Assembly: GCA_012515885.1 (NCBI GenBank)
Contig: JAAYXN010000432.1
Span: 1-14,318 of the forward strand
Source of the DNA: Rhodococcus sp. (in: high G+C Gram-positive bacteria)
GTDB taxonomy: Bacteria > Actinomycetota > Actinomycetes > Mycobacteriales > Mycobacteriaceae
Length of the DNA: 14,318 nucleotides
Direction: 5' to 3'
The notes beneath the pieces were generated by a model, which worked only from the letters and a program-made list of their open reading frames with translations, had not been told where the DNA came from and did not search any database. Every line of letters begins with the position of its first letter. Position 1 is the first letter of the stretch. The translations under genes were made by a program, and so were the position numbers. This document shows, in pieces, positions 1 to 7,254 of this stretch.

Positions 1-2
1 GC

Positions 3-419
3 ACCCAGGTCGAGGACGTGGTGCGTGAACTGGGTGCGTGGGATCTCCTCGGGCACCTACTCGACACGGAAGTCACTGAAGGCGGCCTCACGCTCTCAGC
101 GGGACAGCGCCAACTCATCGCCATCGCCCGGGTCTGGGTGCGTGACCCAGCGATCCTCGTTCTCGACGAAGCCACCAACCGACTCGACGACGACGCTGAC
201 CGTCTCGTGCGCCGCGCACTACAACGAATGAGGGCGGATCGAACAACCATCATGATCGCGCACCGACTGTCCAGTGCTCTCGATGCCGACACCGTTGTGG
301 TGGTCGACGACGGCCGCATCATCGAGACCGGCGACCCCACCACCCTGCTCGCTACCGGCGGGGCGTTCGCGGACCTCCACCGCCAGTGGGGTCGAAGCGA
401 AACGCCCGCACGCAGCTAG
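3..419 (+). CDS. ABC transporter, C-terminal ATPase part (5' truncated by window)
   Basis: This is the last 138 residues of an ABC exporter; the reading frame is open to the left edge, so the true start lies outside the window. Visible motifs are the family signature LSAGQRQ, Walker B ILVLDEA followed by the D-loop (TNRLD), and the H-loop IAHRLS. Together they form the second half of a nucleotide-binding domain. The ending (GRIIETGDPTTLL, then GAFADLHRQW) is typical of exporters with membrane and ATPase domains fused in one chain. The signature has Ala in place of the usual second Gly (LSGGQ), and the D-loop reads TNRLD rather than the common TSSLD; both are tolerated variants. The substrate cannot be told from this part. 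The neighbour upstream of senX3 in M. tuberculosis is gpm1, so this flank differs. The ATPase call is secure; a full exporter is inferred. Confidence 0.9.
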   Translation, partial: TQVEDVVRELGAWDLLGHLLDTEVTEGGLTLSAGQRQLIAIARVWVRDPAILVLDEATNRLDDDADRLVRRALQRMRADRTTIMIAHRLSSALDADTVVVVDDGRIIETGDPTTLLATGGAFADLHRQWGRSETPARS

Positions 420-464
420 CTGTCACGAGCATCCACACCGTGAGGTTTTCATGCACATACGGCA

Positions 465-482
465 GGTGAACGAATAGTGACT
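465..482 (+). promoter_or_regulatory. Possible PHO-box-like direct repeat upstream of senX3
   Basis: GGTGAAC (465-471) is followed 11 bases later by a weaker copy AGTGACT (476-482). An 11-base period with GGTGAAC/GTTCACC cores is the known form of actinobacterial PhoP/RegX3-type boxes, and senX3-regX3 is autoregulated in mycobacteria. The site lies about 70 bases before the proposed -10 element. The second half-site matches only four of seven positions, so this is a suggestion. Confidence 0.3.
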
Positions 483-530
483 CGCCGATGAATCCATCAT
501 TTCAGCAGGGAAAACGCCGCGACCCGGAGT

Positions 531-557
531 TTGCATCCCCGCCGCTGTCCGTACGAT
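531..557 (+). promoter_or_regulatory. Probable senX3 promoter (leaderless)
   Basis: A TANNNT-type -10 element, TACGAT (552-557), ends 7 bases before the GTG start of senX3. A weak -35-like TTGCAT lies at 531-536 (spacing 15). No Shine-Dalgarno sequence precedes the GTG, so the transcript probably starts at or next to the start codon. Only the -10 is convincing. Confidence 0.5.
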
Positions 558-564
558 TTGACGA

Positions 565-1803
565 GTGAGCGTCGTTCAAGCCGCAGCGATAGCCATCGCC
601 GTCGGGTTCATCGGATACCTGATCGGTGCGGTCGTGGTCCCCAAACTGGCCACCCGTCACGATCAGCGCGTCGCAGACGAACCAGGTCTGACGATGTCGC
701 AGGTCCTCGACCTCATCGTTTTAGCGTCCGAAAGCGGTATCGCCGTGGTGGACCGTTTCCACGACGTCATCCTGTTCAACCCGCGAGCCGAAGAACTCGG
801 CCTCGTCCGCAATCGGCTGGTTGATGACCGGGCGTGGGTGGCGGCGCAGCGCGTATTCAGCACAGGCCATTCCGTCGAAGTCGATCTGTCCACGCCGCAC
901 CCGCGGCGCCGCGACGACCGGATCGCCGTGCGCGGGACAGCACGGTTGCTCACGAAAGAAGACCACACCTTCGTCGTCCTCTTCGCTGACGACGATTCCG
1001 AGCAGGTCCGGATGGAGGCGACCCGCCGCGATTTCGTCGCGAACGTCAGCCACGAACTGAAAACTCCCGTCGGTGCGATGGGCCTGCTCGCAGAAGCCCT
1101 GCTTGAATCAGCGGACGATCCCGAATCGGTGCGCCATTTCGGTAAACGCCTCCTGTCGGAATCGGTGCGCCTCGGCAACCTCGTGACCGAACTGATCGCA
1201 CTCTCCCGACTCCAGGGCGCTGAGAAGCTGCCGGATCTGGAAGCGGTCGACGTCGACACCATCGTCTCCGAAGCGCTCCAGAGATCGAAAATTTCTGCTG
1301 AGGCCGCCGACATCAAGGTCACCACCGACGCGGTCAGCGGCTACCAGGTGCTCGGCGACCGCACCCTGCTCGTCACGGCACTGACCAACCTCGTGCAGAA
1401 CGCGATCGCCTACTCGCCGGCATCCTCACCGGTGTCGATCAGCCGGTCCCGCCGCGCGGGCAACATCAGCATCTCGGTCACTGACCGCGGTGAAGGAATC
1501 GCGAAAGCCGACCAGGAACGGGTTTTCGAACGGTTCTTCCGCGTCGACAAGGCCCGCTCACGCGCCACCGGCGGCACCGGGCTGGGACTGGCGATCGTCA
1601 AACACGTCGCCGCCAACCACAACGGGTCGATCGATCTATGGAGCCGACCCGGAACAGGATCGACGTTTACCCTCCAGATCCCCGAGTACCACGCTCGCGA
1701 ACACAGCGCCGCTGAACTGGGCGCCCCCGCAGAGATTGCCGCGGACAGTCGCGCCGAAAGACCCCGAACACCATCAAAAAGTATCCCGGAGGAAAACCCA
1801 TGA
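565..1803 (+). CDS. senX3: Sensor histidine kinase SenX3
   Basis: Membrane sensor kinase that phosphorylates RegX3; in mycobacteria the pair governs phosphate-starvation responses. The 412 residues are close to the known SenX3 length (about 410). Residues 5-26 form one clear membrane helix. Residues about 45-145 form a PAS-like region. The H-box SHELKTP has the phosphoacceptor His163. The catalytic domain shows the N-box NLVQNA (275-280), G1 DRGEG (307-311), F-box FERFFR (321-326) and G2 GGTGLGLAI (336-344). The last 35 residues are low-complexity and polar. The GTG start is chosen because it puts the helix at the N-terminus and fits the leaderless promoter. The last codons overlap regX3 by 4 bases (ATGA). 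Unlike M. tuberculosis, there is no repeat-filled gap between the two genes. Confidence 0.93.
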   Translation: MSVVQAAAIAIAVGFIGYLIGAVVVPKLATRHDQRVADEPGLTMSQVLDLIVLASESGIAVVDRFHDVILFNPRAEELGLVRNRLVDDRAWVAAQRVFSTGHSVEVDLSTPHPRRRDDRIAVRGTARLLTKEDHTFVVLFADDDSEQVRMEATRRDFVANVSHELKTPVGAMGLLAEALLESADDPESVRHFGKRLLSESVRLGNLVTELIALSRLQGAEKLPDLEAVDVDTIVSEALQRSKISAEAADIKVTTDAVSGYQVLGDRTLLVTALTNLVQNAIAYSPASSPVSISRSRRAGNISISVTDRGEGIAKADQERVFERFFRVDKARSRATGGTGLGLAIVKHVAANHNGSIDLWSRPGTGSTFTLQIPEYHAREHSAAELGAPAEIAADSRAERPRTPSKSIPEENP

Positions 1804-2489
1804 CGAGCGTCCTAATCGTCGAAGACGAGGAATCGTTGGCGGACCCGCTGGCCTTCCTCCTGCGCAAGGAGGGGTTCGAAACCACCATCGTCACCGATGG
1901 TCCATCAGCCCTCGCCGAGTTCGACCGGTCCGGAGCGGACATCGTGCTCCTCGACCTCATGCTGCCCGGCATGAGCGGCACCGACGTGTGTAAGCAGCTG
2001 CGCAGCCGGTCCGGAGTGCCCGTCATCATGGTCACCGCCCGCGACAGCGAAATCGACAAGGTCGTTGGCCTCGAACTCGGAGCCGACGACTACGTCACCA
2101 AGCCGTACTCGGCACGTGAGCTGATCGCCCGCATCCGCGCAGTACTGCGCCGCGGGACCGACCCCGACACCGAAGTGGCAGGCGACAACGCCGTCCTCGA
2201 AGCCGGACCGGTGCGCATGGACGTCGAACGCCACGTCGTCCAGGTCGACGGTGAAGTGGTCACACTGCCGCTCAAAGAGTTCGATCTGCTTGAGTACCTG
2301 CTGCGCAACTCCGGTCGCGTCCTGACCCGCGGCCAGCTCATCGATCGCGTCTGGGGAGCCGACTACGTCGGCGACACCAAAACACTCGATGTGCACGTCA
2401 AACGCCTACGGTCAAAGATTGAAAAAGACCCAGCTAAGCCCGTCCACCTGCTCACCGTGCGTGGCCTAGGTTACAAACTCGAAGCCTGA
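1800..2489 (+). CDS. regX3: Response regulator RegX3 (OmpR/PhoB family)
   Basis: DNA-binding partner of SenX3. The receiver domain (1-118) has the acidic pocket D9/E10, phosphoacceptor D52 in LLDLMLPG, switch T79 and K101 in TKPYS. The C-terminal winged helix (about 130-229) has the PhoB-type pattern LPLKEFDLLEYL, the recognition helix near DTKTLDVHVKRLRSKIE and the closing hairpin TVRGLGYKLEA. Length of 229 residues fits the family. The ATG overlaps the senX3 stop (ATGA) and has a strong ribosome site GGAGG (1788-1792), so it can be translated both by coupling and on its own. All catalytic residues are present. Targets are expected to include phosphate uptake genes and its own promoter. Confidence 0.95.
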   Translation: MTSVLIVEDEESLADPLAFLLRKEGFETTIVTDGPSALAEFDRSGADIVLLDLMLPGMSGTDVCKQLRSRSGVPVIMVTARDSEIDKVVGLELGADDYVTKPYSARELIARIRAVLRRGTDPDTEVAGDNAVLEAGPVRMDVERHVVQVDGEVVTLPLKEFDLLEYLLRNSGRVLTRGQLIDRVWGADYVGDTKTLDVHVKRLRSKIEKDPAKPVHLLTVRGLGYKLEA

Positions 2490-2517
2490 CCTTCCGACGT
2501 CACTGACGCCGCGGTAA

Positions 2518-2564
2518 CCTCACGCCCGGTCATGGGGAGTGAGGCCTAACGGGGCAAGGTGAGG
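2518..2564. promoter_or_regulatory. Repeated CCTCAC/GTGAGG boxes between regX3 and the next gene
   Basis: CCTCAC (2518-2523) is inverted relative to GTGAGG (2539-2544), which recurs as a direct copy at 2559-2564, 20 bases later on the same helix face. The last copy is also the ribosome binding site of the next gene. This may be an operator or chance; no clear -10 element was found. Confidence 0.2.
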
Positions 2565-2570
2565 TGTGCG

Positions 2571-3269
2571 ATGTTGTGGCAGTTCGGTAAGCGCGTCGTA
2601 TACGTGCTGGGTGCCTCGATTTTCGTGACGGTATCGGTCATGGCGGTGTGGTCGCGGGAAAACGCCGTCGAATTCGCTGAGATCGGTAGCTGCGTGACCG
2701 CCGATACCCTCGGCTACGGGGCGAGTGGTCGGCAAGCCAACTGCGACGACCCTGATGCGCTGTATGTCGTGGCAACCAAACCGAATCGGAGCAGCGACTG
2801 CCCGGCATCCGGCTACGCCTCGTTTGTGCTTAACCAAGCCAAGAGCACCCGCGTCTACATGTGTTTGGCGCCCAACTTGGAAGTGGGACGCTGCTACGCC
2901 GATGTGGGGGCGACAACGTCGGTCATCGACGAAGTGGCATGCCCGCGCCCTCTGGGTGAGCCGCCGATCGACCAGCTGGCACAAGAGACCGGGGAAGGCC
3001 CGGATCTGCCGAGCGAAGACCCCTACAGCGACGATTCCTACGGCGACGATTCCTACAACGGGCATCCCTACAGCGAAGCTCAAGGCACCGGCGCCGAATT
3101 CGTTTCCGACACGTGGCCCGGCGACTCCATCGAGGTAGTGCAGCGGCTCAACGATGCCGCCGACACCGCCGCCTGCCCGGACGGCACGACCGCACTGGTG
3201 TACCCAGAACCCGGATTGACGTACTGCGTTTACGGCACCGTCGGTGCGCCGCCGCTGCCCGTAGCCTGA
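2571..3269 (+). CDS. Membrane-anchored Cys-rich protein, LppU/SCO3897-like
   Basis: A 232-residue protein with one N-terminal membrane helix (about 8-28) and an outside domain with eight cysteines (41, 58, 77, 98, 108, 124, 202, 219). The spacing EIGSCV...NCDDPDALYVV...DCP...MCL...GRC resembles actinobacterial LppU/SCO3897 proteins, where paired Cys probably form disulfides; function is unknown. There is no Cys at the end of the helix, so it looks like a signal anchor rather than a lipoprotein. A short acidic Ser/Tyr repeat (residues 150-168, DDSYGDDSY core) links the two halves. The ATG at 2571 is preferred because AAGGTGAGG lies 6 bases upstream; a GTG at 2559 is in frame but is part of that site. 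Its last 40 bases overlap the convergent gene tail to tail. Confidence 0.7.
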   Translation: MLWQFGKRVVYVLGASIFVTVSVMAVWSRENAVEFAEIGSCVTADTLGYGASGRQANCDDPDALYVVATKPNRSSDCPASGYASFVLNQAKSTRVYMCLAPNLEVGRCYADVGATTSVIDEVACPRPLGEPPIDQLAQETGEGPDLPSEDPYSDDSYGDDSYNGHPYSEAQGTGAEFVSDTWPGDSIEVVQRLNDAADTAACPDGTTALVYPEPGLTYCVYGTVGAPPLPVA

Positions 3270-4108
3270 ACGGCCTCAGCGGCCTCAGCGCGTTCATGCG
3301 CGATCACCGTCGCCGGATGCACCGCCATCAACCCCAGCCCAGCCCGGCGGCGACACAGCCGCGCCAGTTCGTCGTAGACCGCCTCACCCAGTAGCTCGGT
3401 GAGTTCCGGCGCATACGACTGCCACACCGGCCTGGTGCCCACGTGAGCGTCCGGGGAACCCGAGCAGTACCAGTGCAGGTCCTCACCACCCTCACCCCAG
3501 CCCCGCCGGTCATATTCGGTGATGGTCGTTTTGAGGATCTCCACCCCGTCCGGACGCTCCACCCACTCTTCGACCCGGCGGATCGGCAACTGCCAACACA
3601 CCTCCGGTTTCACGTCGAGCGGCTCAATACCGTCACGCAACGCCATCGTGTGCAGCGCACAACCCTCACCGCCCTCCCAACCGGGACGGTTCAAGAAAAT
3701 GCACGCCCCCTTATAGCGGCGCGTTTTGAGGGCGGGCTCGTCATCAAGTTCGTCTTCCTCGATGTAGCCCTTCTTACCCAGGCCCTTCTTCATGAACTGC
3801 CAGATGTCGGGGGTGAGAAGTTTCACTGCCGCATTCAACTTTTCCACGTCCTCCTCATCCGAGAGGAACGCGCCATGCGAACAGCACCCGTCGTCGGGGC
3901 GATCCTCCAAAATGCCCTGACATGCGGGCGTACCGAACACACAGGTCCAGCTCGAAAGCAGCCACGTCATATCGGCTGCAATCAGGTGTTCGTCATTGTC
4001 TGGATCAACAAATTCCACCCACTCACGGGGGAAGTCGAGTGGCACTTCGGGCGTGGCCGCCATCTTGTGCGGACGCAGTGAGGAACCGGATGCGCTACCT
4101 GCTGTCAC
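3230..4108 (-). CDS. Cys-rich conserved protein, Rv0495c-like
   Basis: A soluble 292-residue protein matching the position and kind of M. tuberculosis Rv0495c, which I recall being linked to redox balance. Cysteines fall in clusters like those of putative metal/Fe-S-binding YkgJ-type proteins: C56, C63, C75, C76 (CCSHG), C136 (KGACIFLN), C150 (GCALHTMAL), C171 (EVCWQLPI) and C215 (HWYCSG). Most sit with conserved aromatics and His, so a metal site is likely but not proven. No signal peptide or membrane helix is seen. The GTG at 4108 agrees with a leaderless -10 on the minus strand. An ATG at 4063 (residue 16), before the conserved LDFPREWVEF, is an alternative, and neither start has a good ribosome site. 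The gene diverges from ppx and converges on the LppU-like gene. Confidence 0.8.
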   Translation of the reverse strand: MTAGSASGSSLRPHKMAATPEVPLDFPREWVEFVDPDNDEHLIAADMTWLLSSWTCVFGTPACQGILEDRPDDGCCSHGAFLSDEEDVEKLNAAVKLLTPDIWQFMKKGLGKKGYIEEDELDDEPALKTRRYKGACIFLNRPGWEGGEGCALHTMALRDGIEPLDVKPEVCWQLPIRRVEEWVERPDGVEILKTTITEYDRRGWGEGGEDLHWYCSGSPDAHVGTRPVWQSYAPELTELLGEAVYDELARLCRRRAGLGLMAVHPATVIAHERAEAAEAVQATGSGGAPTVP

Positions 4109-4116
4109 AATGCCCG

Positions 4117-4122
4117 ACGGTA
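4117..4122 (-). promoter_or_regulatory. -10 element of the Rv0495c-like gene
   Basis: On the minus strand TACCGT (TANNNT) ends 8 bases before the GTG at 4108, fitting a leaderless or nearly leaderless transcript. It lies 7 bases from the divergent ppx -10, so the two promoters must occlude one another. Confidence 0.4.
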
Positions 4123-4129
4123 GACCCAG

Positions 4130-4135
4130 TAACGT
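4130..4135 (+). promoter_or_regulatory. -10 element of ppx (leaderless)
   Basis: TAACGT (TANNNT) ends 6 bases before the GTG start of ppx, and no ribosome binding site is present. The expected transcription start coincides with the start codon. Confidence 0.45.
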
Positions 4136-4141
4136 GTAGAT

Positions 4142-5095
4142 GTGCGACTTGGGGTGTTAGACGTCGGAAGTAATACCGTTCACTTGCTAGTGGTGGACGC
4201 TCATCGGGGTGCGCATCCGACGCCTATGAGCTCAACAAAAGCCACGTTACGCCTGGCAGAGAACCTGAATGACGCCGGTGATCTCACCGATGCCGGCGCC
4301 TCGAAGCTCGTGTCGACAGTCGCAGAATTTTCCGCCATCGCCGAGAAATCTGGCTGCGAAGAACTGATGTCGTTCGCCACCTCCGCGGTGCGCGACGCCA
4401 CCAACTCCGACGAGGTCCTCGCCCGCGTGCTCGCCGAGACCGGAGTGACCCTCGAAGTGCTCTCCGGAGTCGACGAAGCACGGTTAACGTTCCTCGCCGT
4501 GCGCCGCTGGTACGGCTGGAGCGCCGGACGCATCCTCGACCTCGATATCGGCGGCGGCTCGCTGGAGCTAACCTCCGGCGCCGACGAAGACCCCGAAGTC
4601 GCGTTCTCACTGCAACTCGGTGCCGGCCGACTCACCCGCGACTGGCTCAACGGCGACCCACCCGGCAAACGCCGCGTCGCCGTCCTCCGCGATTGGCTCG
4701 ACGCCGAACTCGCCACCCCTGCGAAAGAACTCCGCGCCGCAGGCGACTGGGACCGCGCCGTCGGCACCTCGAAAACGTTCCGTTCCCTCGCCCGATTGAC
4801 CGGCGCCGCGCCGTCGACAGCGGGGCCCCGCGCACGCCGCACCCTCACCGCAAGCGGATTGCGGCAACTCATTGCGTTCATTTCGCGGATGACAGCCGCA
4901 GACCGTGCAGAATTAGAGGGTGTAAGCGCGGACCGGTCGCGGCAACTCGTTGCGGGCGCGCTTGTAGCGGAGGCGAGCATGCGGGCACTCGGTATTGAAG
5001 AACTAGAAATCTGTCCCTGGGCGCTCCGGGAAGGGCTCATCCTCCGCAAGCTCGATACGGAGATGGGTGGAGAGTTGATGGTGAGTGCGCGATGA
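4142..5095 (+). CDS. ppx: Exopolyphosphatase, Ppx/GppA family (Rv0496-like)
   Basis: Cytoplasmic enzyme that releases phosphate from polyphosphate or acts on pppGpp. Single-domain form of 317 residues, as in other actinobacteria. The first phosphate loop is DVGSNTVHLLVVD (7-19). The catalytic Glu is probably E112 in EVLSGVDEARLTFLAV, and the second phosphate loop is DIGGGSLEL (135-143). The end ICPWALREGLILRKL is a typical Ppx closing motif. The GTG at 4142 puts the first strand at residue 2 and fits the promoter. The HD-like C-terminal domain of the E. coli enzyme is absent. It is probably co-transcribed with the next gene, 22 bases on. Its place near SenX3/RegX3 links phosphate sensing with polyphosphate use, but regulation by RegX3 is only inferred. 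Confidence 0.92.
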   Translation: MRLGVLDVGSNTVHLLVVDAHRGAHPTPMSSTKATLRLAENLNDAGDLTDAGASKLVSTVAEFSAIAEKSGCEELMSFATSAVRDATNSDEVLARVLAETGVTLEVLSGVDEARLTFLAVRRWYGWSAGRILDLDIGGGSLELTSGADEDPEVAFSLQLGAGRLTRDWLNGDPPGKRRVAVLRDWLDAELATPAKELRAAGDWDRAVGTSKTFRSLARLTGAAPSTAGPRARRTLTASGLRQLIAFISRMTAADRAELEGVSADRSRQLVAGALVAEASMRALGIEELEICPWALREGLILRKLDTEMGGELMVSAR

Positions 5096-5117
5096 GTAAC
5101 CGACGAGTTGATGACCA

Positions 5118-6368
5118 ATGAGTGACGAGACAGAGCAGATTTCGGTTGCCGAACTGCTAAAACGCAACGGCCAGAAAGTCGGCGAAAGCCGCGGTGGCCG
5201 TCGCCGTCGCGGAGTGGCTGGGGGAATCTCGGTAGCGGAACTGACCGGCGAGATGCCGGTCGTGCGCGATACCCCGAGTAGGCAGAGTGACGCCGAGCCC
5301 GAGGCTGCTGGTCCTGCGGCACCTTCTGACCCTTCCGCGCCTACCGCGTCGGCACCCAGCGCTCCCGTTGTCCCCACTCCGTCGCCGCAGCCTGCGCCTA
5401 CCGCTCCCGTGTCGACGCCAACCGCTTCTGCGCCCGCGGCAAGTAAGCCTGCCGCCGAGGCTCCGGCTGCTCCCAAGACCCCGACGGCCCCAGCTTCCAG
5501 CAAGGGCCCGTCGTTGCCGACGCGATCCCCGGGAACGTCCGGTGTCGCCAAACCTGTCGCCGATCTCGACAACGACGATGATGACGACATTCCTGCCGCG
5601 CCGCGCTCACCGTTCGGTAGCCGTGGCGGCGCCTCGTCGTCTAAGGACGGTCAGGGCGCATGGATCAGCCATCGTGGACGCACCCCCACGCGGCGCCCGG
5701 ATCTGGACGAGACCACGCTGACCCCGCCGGTCAGTGATCGCAAGCCAGAGCCGTACGTGAGCCCGGCGGCCAAGACCGCCCAGGCGCCAGCCAAGCCCGT
5801 ACAGGCGCCGGCCAAGCCCGCCGCGAAGGCGCCGACAGCAAAGCCGGGGCCGTTCGGCAAGTCAGTACAGGCCGAGCCCGCGCTGCTGTCCGGGTCGCAC
5901 GCCGGTGAGTTGATTGGCGGCTCACGTCGCCCCGAAGCCGACGATGCCGACGACCTGGATGTCACCGATGTGTCTGACGCAGTAACCACCGACGTCACTG
6001 ACGTCACGGCAACCGTCACCGACGACGTCGACGATGATGCTGAAGATCAGATCGACCTCGATGACGACGTCGAAGAGTCAGACGATGACACCGAGCGTGA
6101 ACCGGACGCGACCCGCGAATGGCTAGTCCTCGGTGGGCAGGGCCTGGCGGCGGTAGTCGCTGGCGCCCTGATGTTTAAGGGTTTCGAGAAGCTGTGGGAT
6201 TCGCTGCCCTGGGTGGCGCTGATCCTCGCGGTCCTGGTCATCACCGGTCTCGTTGCGATGGTGCGCATCCTGCGGCGTACCGAAGACATGGTGAGTTTCG
6301 TTATTGCCGTCATTGTCGGCATGGTTGTGACGCTCGGTCCGTTGGCCTTCATGCTTGCGTCGGGTTGA
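5118..6368 (+). CDS. Conserved three-helix membrane protein with long disordered N-terminus, Rv0497-like
   Basis: 416 residues of unknown function. The N-terminus carries the motif ISVAEL twice, at 8-13 (ISVAELLKRNG) and 37-42 (ISVAELTGEMPVV), separated by a basic patch RGGRRRRG. Residues about 50-270 are Pro/Ala/Thr-rich and look disordered; they include a direct 21-base repeat at 5781-5822 encoding QAPAKPV then QAPAKPA. Residues about 270-330 are strongly acidic (Asp/Glu/Thr/Val runs). The C-terminus has three membrane helices at about 336-354, 363-383 and 392-414. The long cytoplasmic tail suggests a scaffold or a regulated membrane factor. ATG is 22 bases after the ppx stop, with no clear ribosome site. 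The position matches Rv0497. Confidence 0.82.
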   Translation: MSDETEQISVAELLKRNGQKVGESRGGRRRRGVAGGISVAELTGEMPVVRDTPSRQSDAEPEAAGPAAPSDPSAPTASAPSAPVVPTPSPQPAPTAPVSTPTASAPAASKPAAEAPAAPKTPTAPASSKGPSLPTRSPGTSGVAKPVADLDNDDDDDIPAAPRSPFGSRGGASSSKDGQGAWISHRGRTPTRRPDLDETTLTPPVSDRKPEPYVSPAAKTAQAPAKPVQAPAKPAAKAPTAKPGPFGKSVQAEPALLSGSHAGELIGGSRRPEADDADDLDVTDVSDAVTTDVTDVTATVTDDVDDDAEDQIDLDDDVEESDDDTEREPDATREWLVLGGQGLAAVVAGALMFKGFEKLWDSLPWVALILAVLVITGLVAMVRILRRTEDMVSFVIAVIVGMVVTLGPLAFMLASG

Positions 6369-6375
6369 TCGCGCC

Positions 6376-7254
6376 ATGATCGGGGTCGGGGCTGGGGGCA
6401 GGCGCAAGATTTTGGTGGGGCTCTCTACCGCTTCGGTGTATCCGGAGAACACTGAAGCTGCGTTCCGGTATGCCGCCGAACTCGGTTATGACGGCGTTGA
6501 GCTGATGGTGTGGGCCGAGTCGGTCAGTCAGGACATTCCGGCGGTGCGTGCACTGATGCGTAAATATGCCGTGCCTGTTCAGGCGGTTCATGTTCCGTGC
6601 CTGTTGATTTCGCAGCGAGTGTGGGGCTCGGACCCGGTCGAAAAGCTGGATCGCTCGGTACGTACTGCGGAATCCTTGGGCGCAGCGAGTGTCGTGGTGC
6701 ATCCACCGTTCCGGTGGCAGCGCAGGTATGCGGACGGCTTTGTCGATCAGGTGGCGCGGCTTGAGGACAAGACGAGCATCGTGGTTGCGGTAGAGAACAT
6801 GTTCCCGATGCGCGCCGACGGCTTGTTTGGCGGCAAGAACAAGTCGGCGCTACGAATGCAGCGACGCGGGGGACCGGGGGCGGCGCTGTCGGCGTTCAGC
6901 CCTTCCTATGATCCGACGGATTCTGATCACCGCCACTACACGCTAGATCTCTCGCACACGGCGACCGCGGGGATGGACGCGATGGAGTTGGCGCGACGCA
7001 TGGGCGGCGGGCTCGCGCACCTGCACCTCGCGGATGGACGTGGGGCGTCGCTCGATGAGCATTTGATCCCGGGCCATGGTTCGCAGCCGTGCGTGCAGGT
7101 GTGCGAGCACCTGGTCGAGTCCGGTTTTCACGGCCAAGCGGTCATTGAGATCAACACGCAGAATGCGCGCACCCGTCGGGAACGTTCGTCAATGTTGGCT
7201 CAAGCCTTAGCTTTCGCCCGTCGCCACCTCGACGTCAGTGCGGCGAGGCGCTAA
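6376..7254 (+). CDS. Sugar phosphate isomerase/epimerase-like TIM barrel, Rv0498-like
   Basis: A 292-residue cytoplasmic protein of the xylose-isomerase-like/AP-endonuclease-2 superfamily. Probable metal ligands are spread as in that fold: E42 in GVELMVW, H109 in VVHPPFRWQRR, E140 in VAVENMFP, D191/H194 in LDLSHTATAG, H217 in HLHLADG and the final Glu in AVIEINT. ISQRVWG (78-84) and LSTASVYP (16-23) are shared with Rv0498, as far as I recall. The real substrate is unknown. The ATG at 6376 leaves a 7-base gap after the previous gene; an in-frame TTG at 6355 would overlap it and is less likely. Its last 20 bases overlap the convergent lipoprotein gene. It is the last gene before the accessory module. 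Confidence 0.85.
   Translation: MIGVGAGGRRKILVGLSTASVYPENTEAAFRYAAELGYDGVELMVWAESVSQDIPAVRALMRKYAVPVQAVHVPCLLISQRVWGSDPVEKLDRSVRTAESLGAASVVVHPPFRWQRRYADGFVDQVARLEDKTSIVVAVENMFPMRADGLFGGKNKSALRMQRRGGPGAALSAFSPSYDPTDSDHRHYTLDLSHTATAGMDAMELARRMGGGLAHLHLADGRGASLDEHLIPGHGSQPCVQVCEHLVESGFHGQAVIEINTQNARTRRERSSMLAQALAFARRHLDVSAARR

Noticed and set aside
3443..4081. Plus-strand open frame opposite the Rv0495c-like gene
   Set aside because: The minus-strand frame has the conserved Cys clusters; the plus frame has no recognisable domain.
4201..5322. Minus-strand 373-residue open frame across ppx
   Set aside because: It lies antisense to a well-supported enzyme gene, is Arg/Ser-rich and shows no motif; typical of GC-rich DNA.
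6355..6375. TTG start for the isomerase-like gene
   Set aside because: It would overlap the previous gene's last codons and adds seven residues with no conserved character; the ATG at 6376 is more natural.
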